Assembly: GCA_033791145.1 (NCBI GenBank)
Contig: JASJHH010000046.1
Span: 1-22,834, forward strand
DNA length: 22,834 nt
Source of the DNA: JAALKW01 sp033791145
GTDB taxonomy: Bacteria > Pseudomonadota > Gammaproteobacteria > Legionellales > Legionellaceae
Direction of reading: 5' to 3'
Shown: positions 14,346 to 22,834 of the stretch, piece by piece
How positions within the stretch are numbered: position 1 is the stretch's first letter
How the letters are laid out: every line of letters starts with the position of its first letter
Notes under the pieces: model-generated
The model's input: the letters and a program-made list of their open reading frames with translations, nothing else
What the model was told of the DNA's origin: nothing
Databases searched by the model: none
Translations under genes and position numbers: made by a program

Positions 14346-14839
14346 GTAAAGTTGAATTAATGCGGCAGTTTGTCTCTGAAGAAAGTCTGAAAGAAATTGA
14401 TACCTGGGTTAAAAAATTTCCGAAAGATCAAAAACAATCAGCCGTGATGCAATCGCTGATGTTGGTCCAAGAAAACCAGGGTTATTTAACACAACCTGCA
14501 ATGGACGCTGTTGCTGAGTATCTTGATATGCCAGCTGTTGCGGTTTATGAAGTCGCGTCATTTTATAGCATGTATCGTGTTAAGCCTGCAGGACGGCATA
14601 GCATTAATGTGTGTACGAATATTACGTGTCAGTTGCGTGACGCACGAGTTATTTTTGATGCATTGCAAAAAAAATTGGGTGTTAATGCAGGTGAAACAAC
14701 AAAAGACGGGCGATTTACATTATGTGCTGTTGAATGCTTAGGGGCATGTGTGAATGCACCTATGATGCAAGTAGATAAAGATTATCATGAGAATTTAACC
14801 ATAGATGCACTAGATACTGTGTTAGATAAATATTTATAA
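14342..14839 (+). CDS. nuoE: NADH-quinone oxidoreductase subunit E
   Basis: NuoE (24-kDa subunit) carries the [2Fe-2S] cluster N1a beside the FMN subunit. The 165-aa product has the four ligands C91 and C96 in VCTNITC, and C132 and C136 in ECLGAC. The N-terminal helical part contains LMLVQENQGYL and SFYSMY, also typical. Translation starts at GTG in a GTGA overlap with the nuoD stop, with GGGGAG about eight bases upstream. It is followed after 18 bases by nuoF. Confidence 0.96.
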   Translation: MSKVELMRQFVSEESLKEIDTWVKKFPKDQKQSAVMQSLMLVQENQGYLTQPAMDAVAEYLDMPAVAVYEVASFYSMYRVKPAGRHSINVCTNITCQLRDARVIFDALQKKLGVNAGETTKDGRFTLCAVECLGACVNAPMMQVDKDYHENLTIDALDTVLDKYL

Positions 14840-14857
14840 AAAATAGAGGCCTTGACT

Positions 14858-16135
14858 GTGGTTGCATTGAATCAAGTCTGTTATCGGACATTAGATCTTA
14901 AAACTCCCTGGGCGTTATCGACCTATGAGGGCATTGGCGGGTATGGCGTTTGGCGTCGTATATTAGCCGAACAAACACCGGCAGCAGAATTGATTGATGC
15001 CTTAAAGCATTCAGCCTTGCGTGGTCGGGGTGGAGCCGGTTTTCCAACAGGCTTAAAATGGAGCTTTATGAACCGTAATTCGCCGGTTCAAAAATATGTT
15101 GTTTGTAATTCAGATGAAGGCGAGCCAGGCACCTGCAAAGATCGCGATATATTACGATATAACCCGCATCAGTTGATTGAAGGCATGGCGATTGCAGCCT
15201 ATGTCATGGGGGCATCGGTTGGTTATAACTATATTCGAGGTGAGTTTTGGGAGCCTTACGAGCGCATGGAAGCAGCGCTTAAAGAAGCTTATCAAGCCGG
15301 GTTGCTTGGCAAGAATATTTTAGGGTCTGGTTTTGATTTTGATTTACATAATCATCTAGGCGCAGGGGCGTATATTTGTGGTGAAGAAACTGCACTTTTG
15401 AATTCGCTTGAAGGTAAAAAAGGCCAACCACGATTTAAACCGCCGTTTCCTGCTAATTATGGGCTTTATGGAAAGCCAACGACGATTAATAATACAGAAA
15501 CGTTTGCATCTGTGCCTGTGATAATTGAAAAAGGCAGTGATTGGTTTTTAAACTTAGGCAAGCCCAATAACGGTGGCACAAAATGCTTTAGCGTCAGTGG
15601 TCATGTCAATAAGCCACTGAATATTGAAATCCCATTAGGTACGCCATTTAAAACATTATTAGAGCTTGCTGGCGGCATGCGTGATGGCAGACCACTTAAA
15701 GCTGTGATTCCTGGTGGGACATCGATGCCGGTGTTACCAGGAGACGTCATGATGAAGCTCAATATGGATTATGACAGCATCCAAAAAGCAGGTTCAGGGC
15801 TTGGTTCTGGCGCTGTTATTATTATGGATGATACAACCTGCATGGTCGATGTGCTCTATCGCGTGTCGCACTTTTATATGGAAGAGTCATGTGGGCAGTG
15901 CACGCCGTGTCGCGAAGGGACGGGCTGGATGGTACGCTTGTTAGGTCGTATTAAATCAGGTCAAGGCAAGCCTGGAGACATTGAGAAATTAGTTAACGTT
16001 GCGGATAACATCGAAGGGCGTACGATTTGTGCCTTGGGTGAGGCTGCGGCGTGGCCTGTTCAAAGTTTTGTAAAGCAGTTTTATTCAGAGTTTGATTATT
16101 TTATTAAGCATAAACATTCGAGTGTGGCGGTTTAA
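14858..16135 (+). CDS. nuoF: NADH-quinone oxidoreductase subunit F
   Basis: NuoF (51-kDa subunit) binds NADH and FMN and starts electron transfer via [4Fe-4S] cluster N3. Motifs: GRGGAGFPTGLKW (from residue 56, nucleotide binding), CNSDEGEPGTCKDR (FMN), GAGAYICGEETALL, and the cluster ligands C345, C348 and C351 in ESCGQCTPC plus C391 in ICALGEAA. I start it at GTG 14858, giving 425 aa, because GAGG at 14846-14849 lies eight bases upstream. A TTG two codons earlier (14852) would be only two bases from that site. The downstream nuoG ATG follows the stop by two bases. Confidence 0.96.
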   Translation: MVALNQVCYRTLDLKTPWALSTYEGIGGYGVWRRILAEQTPAAELIDALKHSALRGRGGAGFPTGLKWSFMNRNSPVQKYVVCNSDEGEPGTCKDRDILRYNPHQLIEGMAIAAYVMGASVGYNYIRGEFWEPYERMEAALKEAYQAGLLGKNILGSGFDFDLHNHLGAGAYICGEETALLNSLEGKKGQPRFKPPFPANYGLYGKPTTINNTETFASVPVIIEKGSDWFLNLGKPNNGGTKCFSVSGHVNKPLNIEIPLGTPFKTLLELAGGMRDGRPLKAVIPGGTSMPVLPGDVMMKLNMDYDSIQKAGSGLGSGAVIIMDDTTCMVDVLYRVSHFYMEESCGQCTPCREGTGWMVRLLGRIKSGQGKPGDIEKLVNVADNIEGRTICALGEAAAWPVQSFVKQFYSEFDYFIKHKHSSVAV

Positions 16136-16137
16136 TC

Positions 16138-18519
16138 ATGGCAACCATTGAAATTGACGGCAAATCGTTTGACGTTGAAAACGGAAAAATGATCATTGAA
16201 GTAGCAGATGAAGCAGGGATTCATATTCCTCGATTTTGTTATCATAAAAAACTATCTGTTGCGGCGAATTGCCGGATGTGTTTGGTTGAAGTCATCAATT
16301 CCAAAAAAACACTTCCCGCGTGTGCAACACCGATTACAGATGGCATGAAAGTCTTAACACAGTCAGAAGCTGCACGTCGTTCACAAGAAGCGGTTATGGA
16401 GTTTTTGTTAATAAATCATCCCTTAGATTGCCCGATTTGCGATCAAGGCGGTGAGTGTGAATTACAAGATGTTTCGATGGGTTTCGGTGCGGACAGCTCT
16501 GAATATTCAGAGCCTAAACGCGTGGTTCAGGATGATGATTTAGGTGCTTTGGTTGCAACTGAAATGACGCGCTGTATTCAATGCACACGATGTGTTCGTT
16601 TTGGCGATGAAATCGCGGGCCTTCAAGAATTAGGCGGCATGGGTCGGGGCGAGAATATGCAAATCGGGACCTATGTTCAGCATAGTTTACGTTCTGAAAT
16701 TTCAGGTAATATTATTGACTTATGTCCTGTCGGTGCACTCACAGCAAAACCTTCTCGGTTTACCGCACGCGCATGGGAGTTAACGCGGCATGCAAGTGTT
16801 GCAACGCATGATTGTTTAGGCTCGAATGTTTTTTTCCATGTGCGCCGTAATGAGCTCATGCGGGTTGTACCTAAAACGCATGAAGCGCTCAATGAAACTT
16901 GGCTTTCTGATAGAGATAGATTTAGTTATTTAGGGCTTAAACAAAAAGATGCACGTTTAACCGAGCCGATGATTAAACGTGAAGGGCAATGGGAAGTTGT
17001 GGATTGGCAAACAGCTTTAACATTTGCTGCAGAAGGCCTAAGCCGTGTGATTGAAAAGCATGGTCCAGAACAATGCGCTGCATTCTCACACCCATCTTCA
17101 ACGCTTGAAGAAATGTATTTGTTGCAGCAACTTATGCGTGCCGTAGGCGTGAAAAATCTTGACCATCGTGTGCATGCAACTGACCATCGCGACCAGGCAT
17201 TGCAACCCATGATGCCGACCAGTTCTTTGCCTTATCATGAACTTGAAGCACAAGAAGTGATTTTTATATTAGGTTGTAATCTCTTACGTGAAGTGCCTTT
17301 AGCAGGTGTTCGTCTTAGAAAAGCACATCAAAATGGTGCGGCACTTTATAGCATGAATGCTGTAAACAATGATTTATGTGTGCCTGTTAAAAACGCAATC
17401 ACGGTATCACCCAATGAAATGCCGCAACAGCTGATAGATTTATTGAAAATATTAGATGTAAATAATAAAAATAAATCAGATATTGCATTACCAGAAGCCT
17501 TGAAAAAATTATTGCCTAAAGCAGAAGTCAAAGCAAAAGCAATACAAGCGCTTGCGCGAGCTTTAAGCAAACCAAAAGCTGTGATTGTGACAGGAGCTTT
17601 GTTTGAAAATCATCCAGATGCTGCTTTGCTCCGCAGTTTAATTCAATGGATTTGTAATTTAAGTGGTGCAACACATGTGCGATTTACAACGGGTGCGAAT
17701 AGTTCCGGTGCATGGCTCTCTGGTATGTTGCCGCATCGTGAGCCGCTTGGAAAAGCTTTAGAAACCCCAGGGCTCTCAATGCAAGATGCATTACTTGCTA
17801 AACTTAAAGCTTATGTTTTATTGGGCCTTGATCCAAGTCTTGATATTGCGAATCCCTCTAATACAAGGCAGGCAATGCTTGCAGCAGAATTTGTTGTTTC
17901 ACTGACTGCTTATCAAACAGAGTCTGCATTAGAGTGTGCGGATGTTATCTTGCCAATGGCACTTCCGGGTGAAACGTCAGGGACTTATATTAATGTTGAT
18001 AACACATGGCAAACCGTAGCAGGTGCTGTGGCGCCAATGGGTGAGGCACGTCCAGGATGGAAAATATTGCGGGTACTCGGTAATATTTTGCATTGCAAAG
18101 ATTTTGACTATGTTTCAAGCCAGGCTGTGTTAGAGCGCATTCAATCAGAACTTGCTTTAGTTGATGCACCTATTGAGGATTGTTTTTATCCGGAAACTTT
18201 GCCTGTTTTCGACGATGCAGAAACTGCTTTGGTACGTGTGGGCGAGTGGCCATTGTATCGGATTGATTCAGTTGTACGTCACGCAAATGCTTTACAAACG
18301 TGTGCAGCAGCAGATAAAGCACAGATTCGCGTGCATCCAAAAACGGCCAAACAGTTTGATTTAGATGAAACAGCCACTGTATCTCAAGGTGATATTGAGA
18401 TAACATTGCCGCTGGCATGTGATGAGCAAATTGCACCAGGTGTTGTGTGGGTGGCATGTGCCCTGTCTGAGACGGTTGACTTAGGTCACGCCTTTGCTTC
18501 TATAACGATTAAGCGCTAA
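16138..18519 (+). CDS. nuoG: NADH-quinone oxidoreductase subunit G
   Basis: NuoG (75-kDa subunit) carries most of the iron-sulfur wire of complex I. In this 793-aa protein, N1b has ligands C34, C45, C48 and C62. N5 has H94, C98, C101 and C107 in HPLDCPICDQGGEC. N4 has C146, C149, C152 and C196 in CIQCTRC and DLCPVGA. The rest is the molybdopterin-oxidoreductase-like fold without cofactor. The off-pathway cluster N7 of E. coli NuoG is absent: the four aligned ligand positions are A222, D225, S229 and S257, and the one nearby Cys (C226) is out of register. This is like the mitochondrial homologue. The gene is tightly packed between nuoF and nuoH (13-base gap). Confidence 0.97.
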   Translation: MATIEIDGKSFDVENGKMIIEVADEAGIHIPRFCYHKKLSVAANCRMCLVEVINSKKTLPACATPITDGMKVLTQSEAARRSQEAVMEFLLINHPLDCPICDQGGECELQDVSMGFGADSSEYSEPKRVVQDDDLGALVATEMTRCIQCTRCVRFGDEIAGLQELGGMGRGENMQIGTYVQHSLRSEISGNIIDLCPVGALTAKPSRFTARAWELTRHASVATHDCLGSNVFFHVRRNELMRVVPKTHEALNETWLSDRDRFSYLGLKQKDARLTEPMIKREGQWEVVDWQTALTFAAEGLSRVIEKHGPEQCAAFSHPSSTLEEMYLLQQLMRAVGVKNLDHRVHATDHRDQALQPMMPTSSLPYHELEAQEVIFILGCNLLREVPLAGVRLRKAHQNGAALYSMNAVNNDLCVPVKNAITVSPNEMPQQLIDLLKILDVNNKNKSDIALPEALKKLLPKAEVKAKAIQALARALSKPKAVIVTGALFENHPDAALLRSLIQWICNLSGATHVRFTTGANSSGAWLSGMLPHREPLGKALETPGLSMQDALLAKLKAYVLLGLDPSLDIANPSNTRQAMLAAEFVVSLTAYQTESALECADVILPMALPGETSGTYINVDNTWQTVAGAVAPMGEARPGWKILRVLGNILHCKDFDYVSSQAVLERIQSELALVDAPIEDCFYPETLPVFDDAETALVRVGEWPLYRIDSVVRHANALQTCAAADKAQIRVHPKTAKQFDLDETATVSQGDIEITLPLACDEQIAPGVVWVACALSETVDLGHAFASITIKR

Positions 18520-18532
18520 TTTAGGATAAATC

Positions 18533-19558
18533 ATGTTACGGGATATTAGCCTATTATTGTGGATCATTATTAAGATCCTTGTGATTGTATTGCCGCTCTT
18601 GATAGGTGTGGCTTATTTGACCTATGCTGAGCGAAAAGTGATTGGTTATATTCAACTCAGAATAGGCCCGAATCGCGTTGGCTTTAAAGGCTTATTGCAG
18701 CCATTTGCTGATTTGTTTAAATTACTCCAAAAAGAATTAATTGTTCCGTTGAGATCAAATAAATATTTATTTGTGACAGCGCCCCTTTATACGCTGGGTC
18801 CGGCGTTAGCAGGATGGGCGGCTATTCCGTTTGATCAAGGTTTAGTGCTTGCAAATTTGAATGCAGGGGTATTGTATTTGTTTGCGATGAGCTCACTTGG
18901 GGTTTATGGCATATTAATTTCAGGATGGGCGTCTAATTCTAAATATGCAATGCTGGGTGCGCTTCGAAGTGCTGCCCAAACTGTATCGTATGAAATTGCA
19001 ATGGGATTTGCGCTAGTTGGTGTTTTGCTTGCAGCAAATAGCATGAATATCACAGAGATTGTCGTATCACAAGCCGGTGGCATTTTACATTGGTGGGCTG
19101 TGCCGTTATTGCCACTGTTTGTGGCGTTTTGGATAGCAGGTGTTGCTGAAACCAATCGTGCGCCGTTTGATTTGGCCGAAGGAGAGTCTGAAATTGTCGC
19201 GGGCTTCCATGTAGAATATGGTGCGATGGGGTTTATGGTCTTTTTTATGGCTGAATATGCTAGCATGCTGTTAATTTCTGCAATGCTGACGTTATTTTTC
19301 TTGGGTGGTTGGTTATCACCGTTCCAAGGGATTCCTGTATTAAATGATTTGTTTTTCTTTGTGCCTGGATTGGTCTGGTTTTTGCTCAAAGTATCGTTTT
19401 TTATTTTTGTTTATTTGTGGCTTAGGGCAACTTTTCCACGTTATCGCTACGATCAACTCATGCGACTGGGCTGGAAGGTTCTGATTCCTGTCACCTTGGT
19501 TTGGGTGATAGTAACAGCGTTCATGGTTCTGGCAAAAATTGGCCCTTGGTTTTCGTAA
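18533..19558 (+). CDS. nuoH: NADH-quinone oxidoreductase subunit H
   Basis: NuoH (ND1) is the membrane subunit that joins the peripheral arm to the proton-pumping arm and forms the entry to the quinone chamber. The 341-aa product has about eight membrane segments. Its conserved loops are AYLTYAERKVIGYIQLRIGP, NRVGFKGLLQPFAD, SNSKYAMLGALRSAAQ and the Glu-rich AETNRAPFDLAEGESEIVAG. The later FPRYRYDQLMRLGWK segment is also diagnostic. AGGA (18523-18526) is six bases before the ATG. The length is normal. Confidence 0.97.
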   Translation: MLRDISLLLWIIIKILVIVLPLLIGVAYLTYAERKVIGYIQLRIGPNRVGFKGLLQPFADLFKLLQKELIVPLRSNKYLFVTAPLYTLGPALAGWAAIPFDQGLVLANLNAGVLYLFAMSSLGVYGILISGWASNSKYAMLGALRSAAQTVSYEIAMGFALVGVLLAANSMNITEIVVSQAGGILHWWAVPLLPLFVAFWIAGVAETNRAPFDLAEGESEIVAGFHVEYGAMGFMVFFMAEYASMLLISAMLTLFFLGGWLSPFQGIPVLNDLFFFVPGLVWFLLKVSFFIFVYLWLRATFPRYRYDQLMRLGWKVLIPVTLVWVIVTAFMVLAKIGPWFS

Positions 19559-19575
19559 GTTAAGAGGTTTTTAGA

Positions 19576-20076
19576 ATGAAAAGCATCTATCGTTATGCAA
19601 AACATTATGTAAAAAGCTTCTTGTTACTGGAACTTTTTGCAGGATTACGTGTAACCGGACGTTATTTTTTTAAGAAGAAAATAACGGTTCAGTTTCCTGA
19701 AGAAACAACGCCGATTTCGCCGAGATTTCGTGGGTTGCTCGCATTAAGGCGTTATCCAAATGGGGAAGAGCGTTGTATTGCGTGCAAATTATGTGAAGCA
19801 GTTTGCCCGGCACTTGCGATTACTATTGATGCAGAAGCGCGAGAGGATGGTAGTCGTCGTACGACGCGTTATGACATTGATATGTTTAAGTGCATCAACT
19901 GTGGTTTGTGTGAAGAGTCCTGTCCGGTTGATTCAATCGTGGTAACACCGATTCATCATTATCACATGGATGAACGGGGTCAGAATATTATGACCAAAGA
20001 AAAGTTATTGGCAGTAGGCGATCTAATGGAATCGCAGTTAGCGAAAGATAGAGCTGTTGATGCAAAATATCGGTGA
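19576..20076 (+). CDS. nuoI: NADH-quinone oxidoreductase subunit I
   Basis: NuoI (TYKY, 23-kDa subunit) holds clusters N6a and N6b, which link the NuoG chain to N2 in NuoB. The 166-aa product has two ferredoxin motifs: C67, C70, C73 and C77 in RCIACKLCEAVCPALAI, and C106, C109, C112 and C116 in KCINCGLCEESCPVDSI. The N-terminal amphipathic part (about residues 1-40) sits on the membrane. AAGAGG ending eight bases before the ATG supports the start. The sequence resembles the alphaproteobacterial and mitochondrial type. Confidence 0.97.
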   Translation: MKSIYRYAKHYVKSFLLLELFAGLRVTGRYFFKKKITVQFPEETTPISPRFRGLLALRRYPNGEERCIACKLCEAVCPALAITIDAEAREDGSRRTTRYDIDMFKCINCGLCEESCPVDSIVVTPIHHYHMDERGQNIMTKEKLLAVGDLMESQLAKDRAVDAKYR

Positions 20077-20093
20077 ATTAAGGCGAGGTTAAA

Positions 20094-20717
20094 ATGCACG
20101 ATGTATTACTAAATACTATTTTTTATATATTCGCTGGATTGACGAGTATTGCGGCTTTTTTTGCTGCAATTCAACGTAATCCTGTACGCGGGGTTTTGTT
20201 TTTGATCTTGGCCTTTTTTGGTGCTGCGGTATTATGGATGCTTGCCGAAGCTGAATTTTTAGCGTTAATTTTAGTGCTTGTGTATGTGGGCGCTGTTATG
20301 ACGTTATTTTTATTTGTTGTGATGATGTTAAATATTGATACAGAAACCATGAAAACATCGTTGAAGTACTATTTGCCATGGGCTGTTTTAGGGATTGCTT
20401 TATTTCTTGGCTTACTGATGCAGGCCATGCCAAAACAGGGGTTAAGCCTTGGGGCTGCTGCTTCGCTCGCGCCGAAAATCAGTGAGATTTCTAATACAGA
20501 AGCGCTGGGCCTCGTGTTATATACAGATAATCTTTTAGCGTTTGAAATGGCGGCGATGATTTTACTGGTTGCAATTATTGCAGCGATTACCTTAACGCAT
20601 CGTGTGCCGCGACCGGGCAAACGGCAAGATGTTGTGAAGCAAATCATGACCAAAAAGGCAGATCGTATTACGTTGGTTAGTATGAAAGCAGAAAAAGCAG
20701 GGGAGAAAAAAACATGA
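20094..20717 (+). CDS. nuoJ: NADH-quinone oxidoreductase subunit J
   Basis: NuoJ (ND6) is a membrane-arm subunit next to NuoK and NuoA. The 207-aa product has five membrane segments within about residues 1-170. They include RNPVRGVLFLILAFFGAA, the EAEFLALILVLVYVGAVMTL helix with its conserved mid-membrane pi-bulge region, and FVVMMLN. A charged Lys-rich cytoplasmic tail follows. GAGG (20085-20088) is five bases before the ATG. The stop overlaps nuoK in ATGA. Confidence 0.96.
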   Translation: MHDVLLNTIFYIFAGLTSIAAFFAAIQRNPVRGVLFLILAFFGAAVLWMLAEAEFLALILVLVYVGAVMTLFLFVVMMLNIDTETMKTSLKYYLPWAVLGIALFLGLLMQAMPKQGLSLGAAASLAPKISEISNTEALGLVLYTDNLLAFEMAAMILLVAIIAAITLTHRVPRPGKRQDVVKQIMTKKADRITLVSMKAEKAGEKKT

Positions 20718-21019
20718 TTCCTGTCACAAATTATTTGATTTTAAGCGGTATTTTATTTGGTGTGAGCCTTTTTGGGATGGTGATTAATCGACAACATGTG
20801 ATTACGCTTTTGATTTGTCTTGAGCTGATGTTGTTGGCTGTCAATACGAATTTTGTTGCCTTTTCTTCGGCACATGGCACTCATCATGGTGAAGCGTTTG
20901 TGTTCTTTATTTTGACTGTTGCAGCAGCAGAAGCTGCGATTGGCCTTGCCATTGTTTTATTGCTTTATCGTCATCGCGGCAGTATTTCGGTGAATGATAT
21001 GAACCATTTGAAAGGATAG
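20714..21019 (+). CDS. nuoK: NADH-quinone oxidoreductase subunit K
   Basis: NuoK (ND4L) is a three-helix membrane subunit involved in proton translocation. The 101-aa product is of family length. It has the two conserved membrane glutamates: E37 in LICLELML and E73 in VAAAEAAIGLAI, corresponding to E. coli E36 and E72. VNTNFVAF between them is typical. Translation is coupled to nuoJ by a four-base overlap, and nuoL starts four bases after its stop. Confidence 0.97.
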   Translation: MIPVTNYLILSGILFGVSLFGMVINRQHVITLLICLELMLLAVNTNFVAFSSAHGTHHGEAFVFFILTVAAAEAAIGLAIVLLLYRHRGSISVNDMNHLKG

Positions 21020-21023
21020 CCGC

Positions 21024-22834
21024 GTGAATTTATTAACAACCAGTTGGCTTTGTGTATTAGCGCCGTTGTTGGGTGCAATAATAGCCGGTTTTTTCGGGAA
21101 ACAAGTTGGGCGGCGTGGTGCACATATCGTCACAATCGCAGGCCTTTTGGTTGCGTTTGGTGCAGCCCTTTATGTCGCTAAATTAGTTTTATCTGGCGGT
21201 ATGACCTTAAATATCAATGCATATACCTGGGCGAGCGCACCAAAGCCCTTTGCTTATGCGTTTCATATTGGACTTTTAATTGATCCCTTAACTGCAATCA
21301 TGATGGTGACGGTTACGTTTGTGTCACTTTTAGTGCACCTGTATAGCGTTGGCTACATGGCCGATGATGCAGGTTACCAGCGCTTTTTTAGCTACATTTC
21401 GCTCTTTACGTTTATGATGTTAATGCTTGTAACAGCGAACGGATTTTTACATCTCTTTTTTGGCTGGGAAGGCGTTGGGCTTGTTTCTTATTTATTAATT
21501 GGATTTTGGTTCGAGCGTGAAGCAGCACTTCAAGGTAGCTTAAAAGCTTTTTTAGTGAATCGCGTGGGTGATTTTGGTTTTTTGTTAGGTATTGCATTGT
21601 TGTTGATGTACACAGGTAGCCTTGATTATGCGACTGTATTTTCAAAAGCATCAAGTATGTCGACTCAAACGATTCATATTTGGGGCGATACTGCTTGGCC
21701 TGTTCTAACTGTTATTTCACTCTTATTATTTGTAGGGGCCATGGGTAAGTCAGCCCAAGTGCCACTGCATGTGTGGCTGCCTGAGTCTATGGAAGGCCCA
21801 ACCCCTATTTCGGCCTTAATTCATGCGGCAACCATGGTAACTGCGGGTGTCTTTATGGTGGCGCGTATTTCGCCACTGATAGAATACTCTGAAACAGCCT
21901 TGAGTTTTGTTTTGGTGATTGGTGCCACAGGCGCATTATTTACGGGTTTACTTGCGATTGTGATGAATGATATTAAACGCGTGATTGCGTATTCAACACT
22001 GTCGCAGCTGGGTTACATGATGGTTGCAATGGGGGCTTCTGCCTTTAGTGCAGGGATGTTTCATTTGTTAACCCATGCGTGCTTTAAAGCGCTATTATTC
22101 TTGGCAGCTGGCTCTGTAATTATGGGCATGCATCATGAGCAAGACATGCGGAAAATGGGCGGACTCTGGAAAAAAATGCCGATTACGTATGTTACTTTTC
22201 TTATTGGTGGATTAGCGCTGTGTGCCGTACCGCCGTTTGCAGGGTTTTATTCCAAAGATACGATTATTGAAGCCGCAAAATTAAGTGCTATTCCTGGCAG
22301 CAGCTATGCGTATGTGTGTGTGGCACTCGGTGCAATGGTCACAGCGATTTATACCTTTAGGGCTTTTTTCATGACGTTTCATGGCGCCCCAAGAATGACA
22401 CAAAAAACCTATGGTCATGTACATGAATCACCTTGGGTTGTTTGGTTGGCATTGGTTTTATTAGCGATTCCATCCGTGATACTCGGCTATTTGCTTTATC
22501 AGCCGATTTTATTTGATAAGCCGGGCTTATTAGGTCCTTCAATCACGGTATTCCCGCAATTTGATGTCTTAGGTGCGATTACTGAAGAAGGTGTTCTCTC
22601 GCCGCTTAAAACAGCATTGAACGCACCGCATTCGCCTGTGTTTTGGCTCACAATGAGCGGTATTATTTTGGCTTGGCTTTTCTATATGGTATGGCCTGCA
22701 ATACCTGCACGTTTAGCACGACTATTTTCAGCACCTTATCGTGTGCTCGAAGAAAAATATGGATTTGATATATTCAATGATTGGGTGTTTGTTAAAGGCG
22801 GAACAGGGCTTGGCCGTTTGTTTTATCGCGCGGG
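21024..22834 (+). CDS. nuoL: NADH-quinone oxidoreductase subunit L (partial, 3' end beyond window)
   Basis: NuoL (ND5) is the distal antiporter-like proton pump of complex I. The frame opens at GTG 21024, with AAGGAT (21013-21017 region) in the end of nuoK as ribosome-binding site. It reads without a stop to the window edge, about 603 residues. It begins MNLLTTSWLCVLAPLLGA. It contains the antiporter motifs FFGWEGVGLVSYLLIGFW with E149, and GKSAQVPLHVWLPESMEGP with K242, then TPISALIHAATMVTAG and the FHLLTHACFKALLFLAAGS region. Near the edge KYGFDIFNDWVF matches the start of the lateral C-terminal extension. Roughly 50 more residues, then nuoM and nuoN, are expected outside the window. Confidence 0.96.
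   Translation, partial: MNLLTTSWLCVLAPLLGAIIAGFFGKQVGRRGAHIVTIAGLLVAFGAALYVAKLVLSGGMTLNINAYTWASAPKPFAYAFHIGLLIDPLTAIMMVTVTFVSLLVHLYSVGYMADDAGYQRFFSYISLFTFMMLMLVTANGFLHLFFGWEGVGLVSYLLIGFWFEREAALQGSLKAFLVNRVGDFGFLLGIALLLMYTGSLDYATVFSKASSMSTQTIHIWGDTAWPVLTVISLLLFVGAMGKSAQVPLHVWLPESMEGPTPISALIHAATMVTAGVFMVARISPLIEYSETALSFVLVIGATGALFTGLLAIVMNDIKRVIAYSTLSQLGYMMVAMGASAFSAGMFHLLTHACFKALLFLAAGSVIMGMHHEQDMRKMGGLWKKMPITYVTFLIGGLALCAVPPFAGFYSKDTIIEAAKLSAIPGSSYAYVCVALGAMVTAIYTFRAFFMTFHGAPRMTQKTYGHVHESPWVVWLALVLLAIPSVILGYLLYQPILFDKPGLLGPSITVFPQFDVLGAITEEGVLSPLKTALNAPHSPVFWLTMSGIILAWLFYMVWPAIPARLARLFSAPYRVLEEKYGFDIFNDWVFVKGGTGLGRLFYRA

Noticed and set aside
18904..19389. Minus-strand 161-codon frame opposite nuoH
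   Set aside because: nuoH is conserved along its whole length; the antisense frame shows no recognisable features or ribosome-binding site.
5500..22834. A novel system hidden in the right-hand block
   Set aside because: Every gene from rlmE to nuoL is a recognised core family with intact motifs and gaps of 44 bases or less (bar the tRNA junction), leaving no space for an undescribed gene cluster.

Overview
The window reads as chromosomal DNA of a gammaproteobacterium, most likely from or near the Legionellales (Legionella/Coxiella relatives). This rests on the gene order rlmE-ftsH-folP-glmM-tpiA-secG-tRNA-Leu(GAG)-nuoA..., the moderately AT-rich composition, a small ORF that resembles a short protein family I associate with Coxiella and Legionella, and the protein sequences themselves. 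The taxonomic call is inference from memory of gene order, not from a search.

Layout. Positions 1-358 are gene-free and hold a nested direct-repeat array: seven copies of a 12-base core, four copies of a 31-base unit and two copies of a 53-base unit. A weak promoter leads into an unrecognised 275-aa acidic protein (359-1186), which ends at a clear intrinsic terminator. Convergent to it is a two-gene minus-strand unit: a 51-aa ORF, absent from simple ORF lists because of its size, coupled by an ATGA overlap to a hotdog thioesterase of the MenI/YdiI type. An adenosine/adenine deaminase-family gene follows on the plus strand. Its 3' end overlaps by 77 bases the 3' end of an unrecognised multi-pass membrane protein on the minus strand. 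Upstream of that lies cydB, without cydA or cydX beside it.

From 5500 to the right edge everything is on the plus strand and nearly gapless: rlmE (23S rRNA 2'-O-methyltransferase), ftsH (membrane protease), folP (dihydropteroate synthase), glmM (phosphoglucosamine mutase), tpiA, secG, tRNA-Leu(GAG), then the NADH dehydrogenase (complex I) operon nuoA-B-C-D-E-F-G-H-I-J-K-L. nuoL runs off the window. Many nuo junctions are 4-base stop/start overlaps. The tRNA lies 6 bases after secG and 15 bases before nuoA, so nuo mRNA either reads through the tRNA or begins at its processed 3' end.

No CRISPR array, phage module, transposase gene or obvious new defence system is visible. The right-hand 17 kb is conserved core genome. 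The points most worth a second look are the repeat array and the unknown gene beside it, the solitary cydB with altered acidic residues, the unknown membrane protein downstream of cydB, the tRNA embedded at the head of the nuo operon, and a NuoG lacking all four N7 iron-sulfur ligands.
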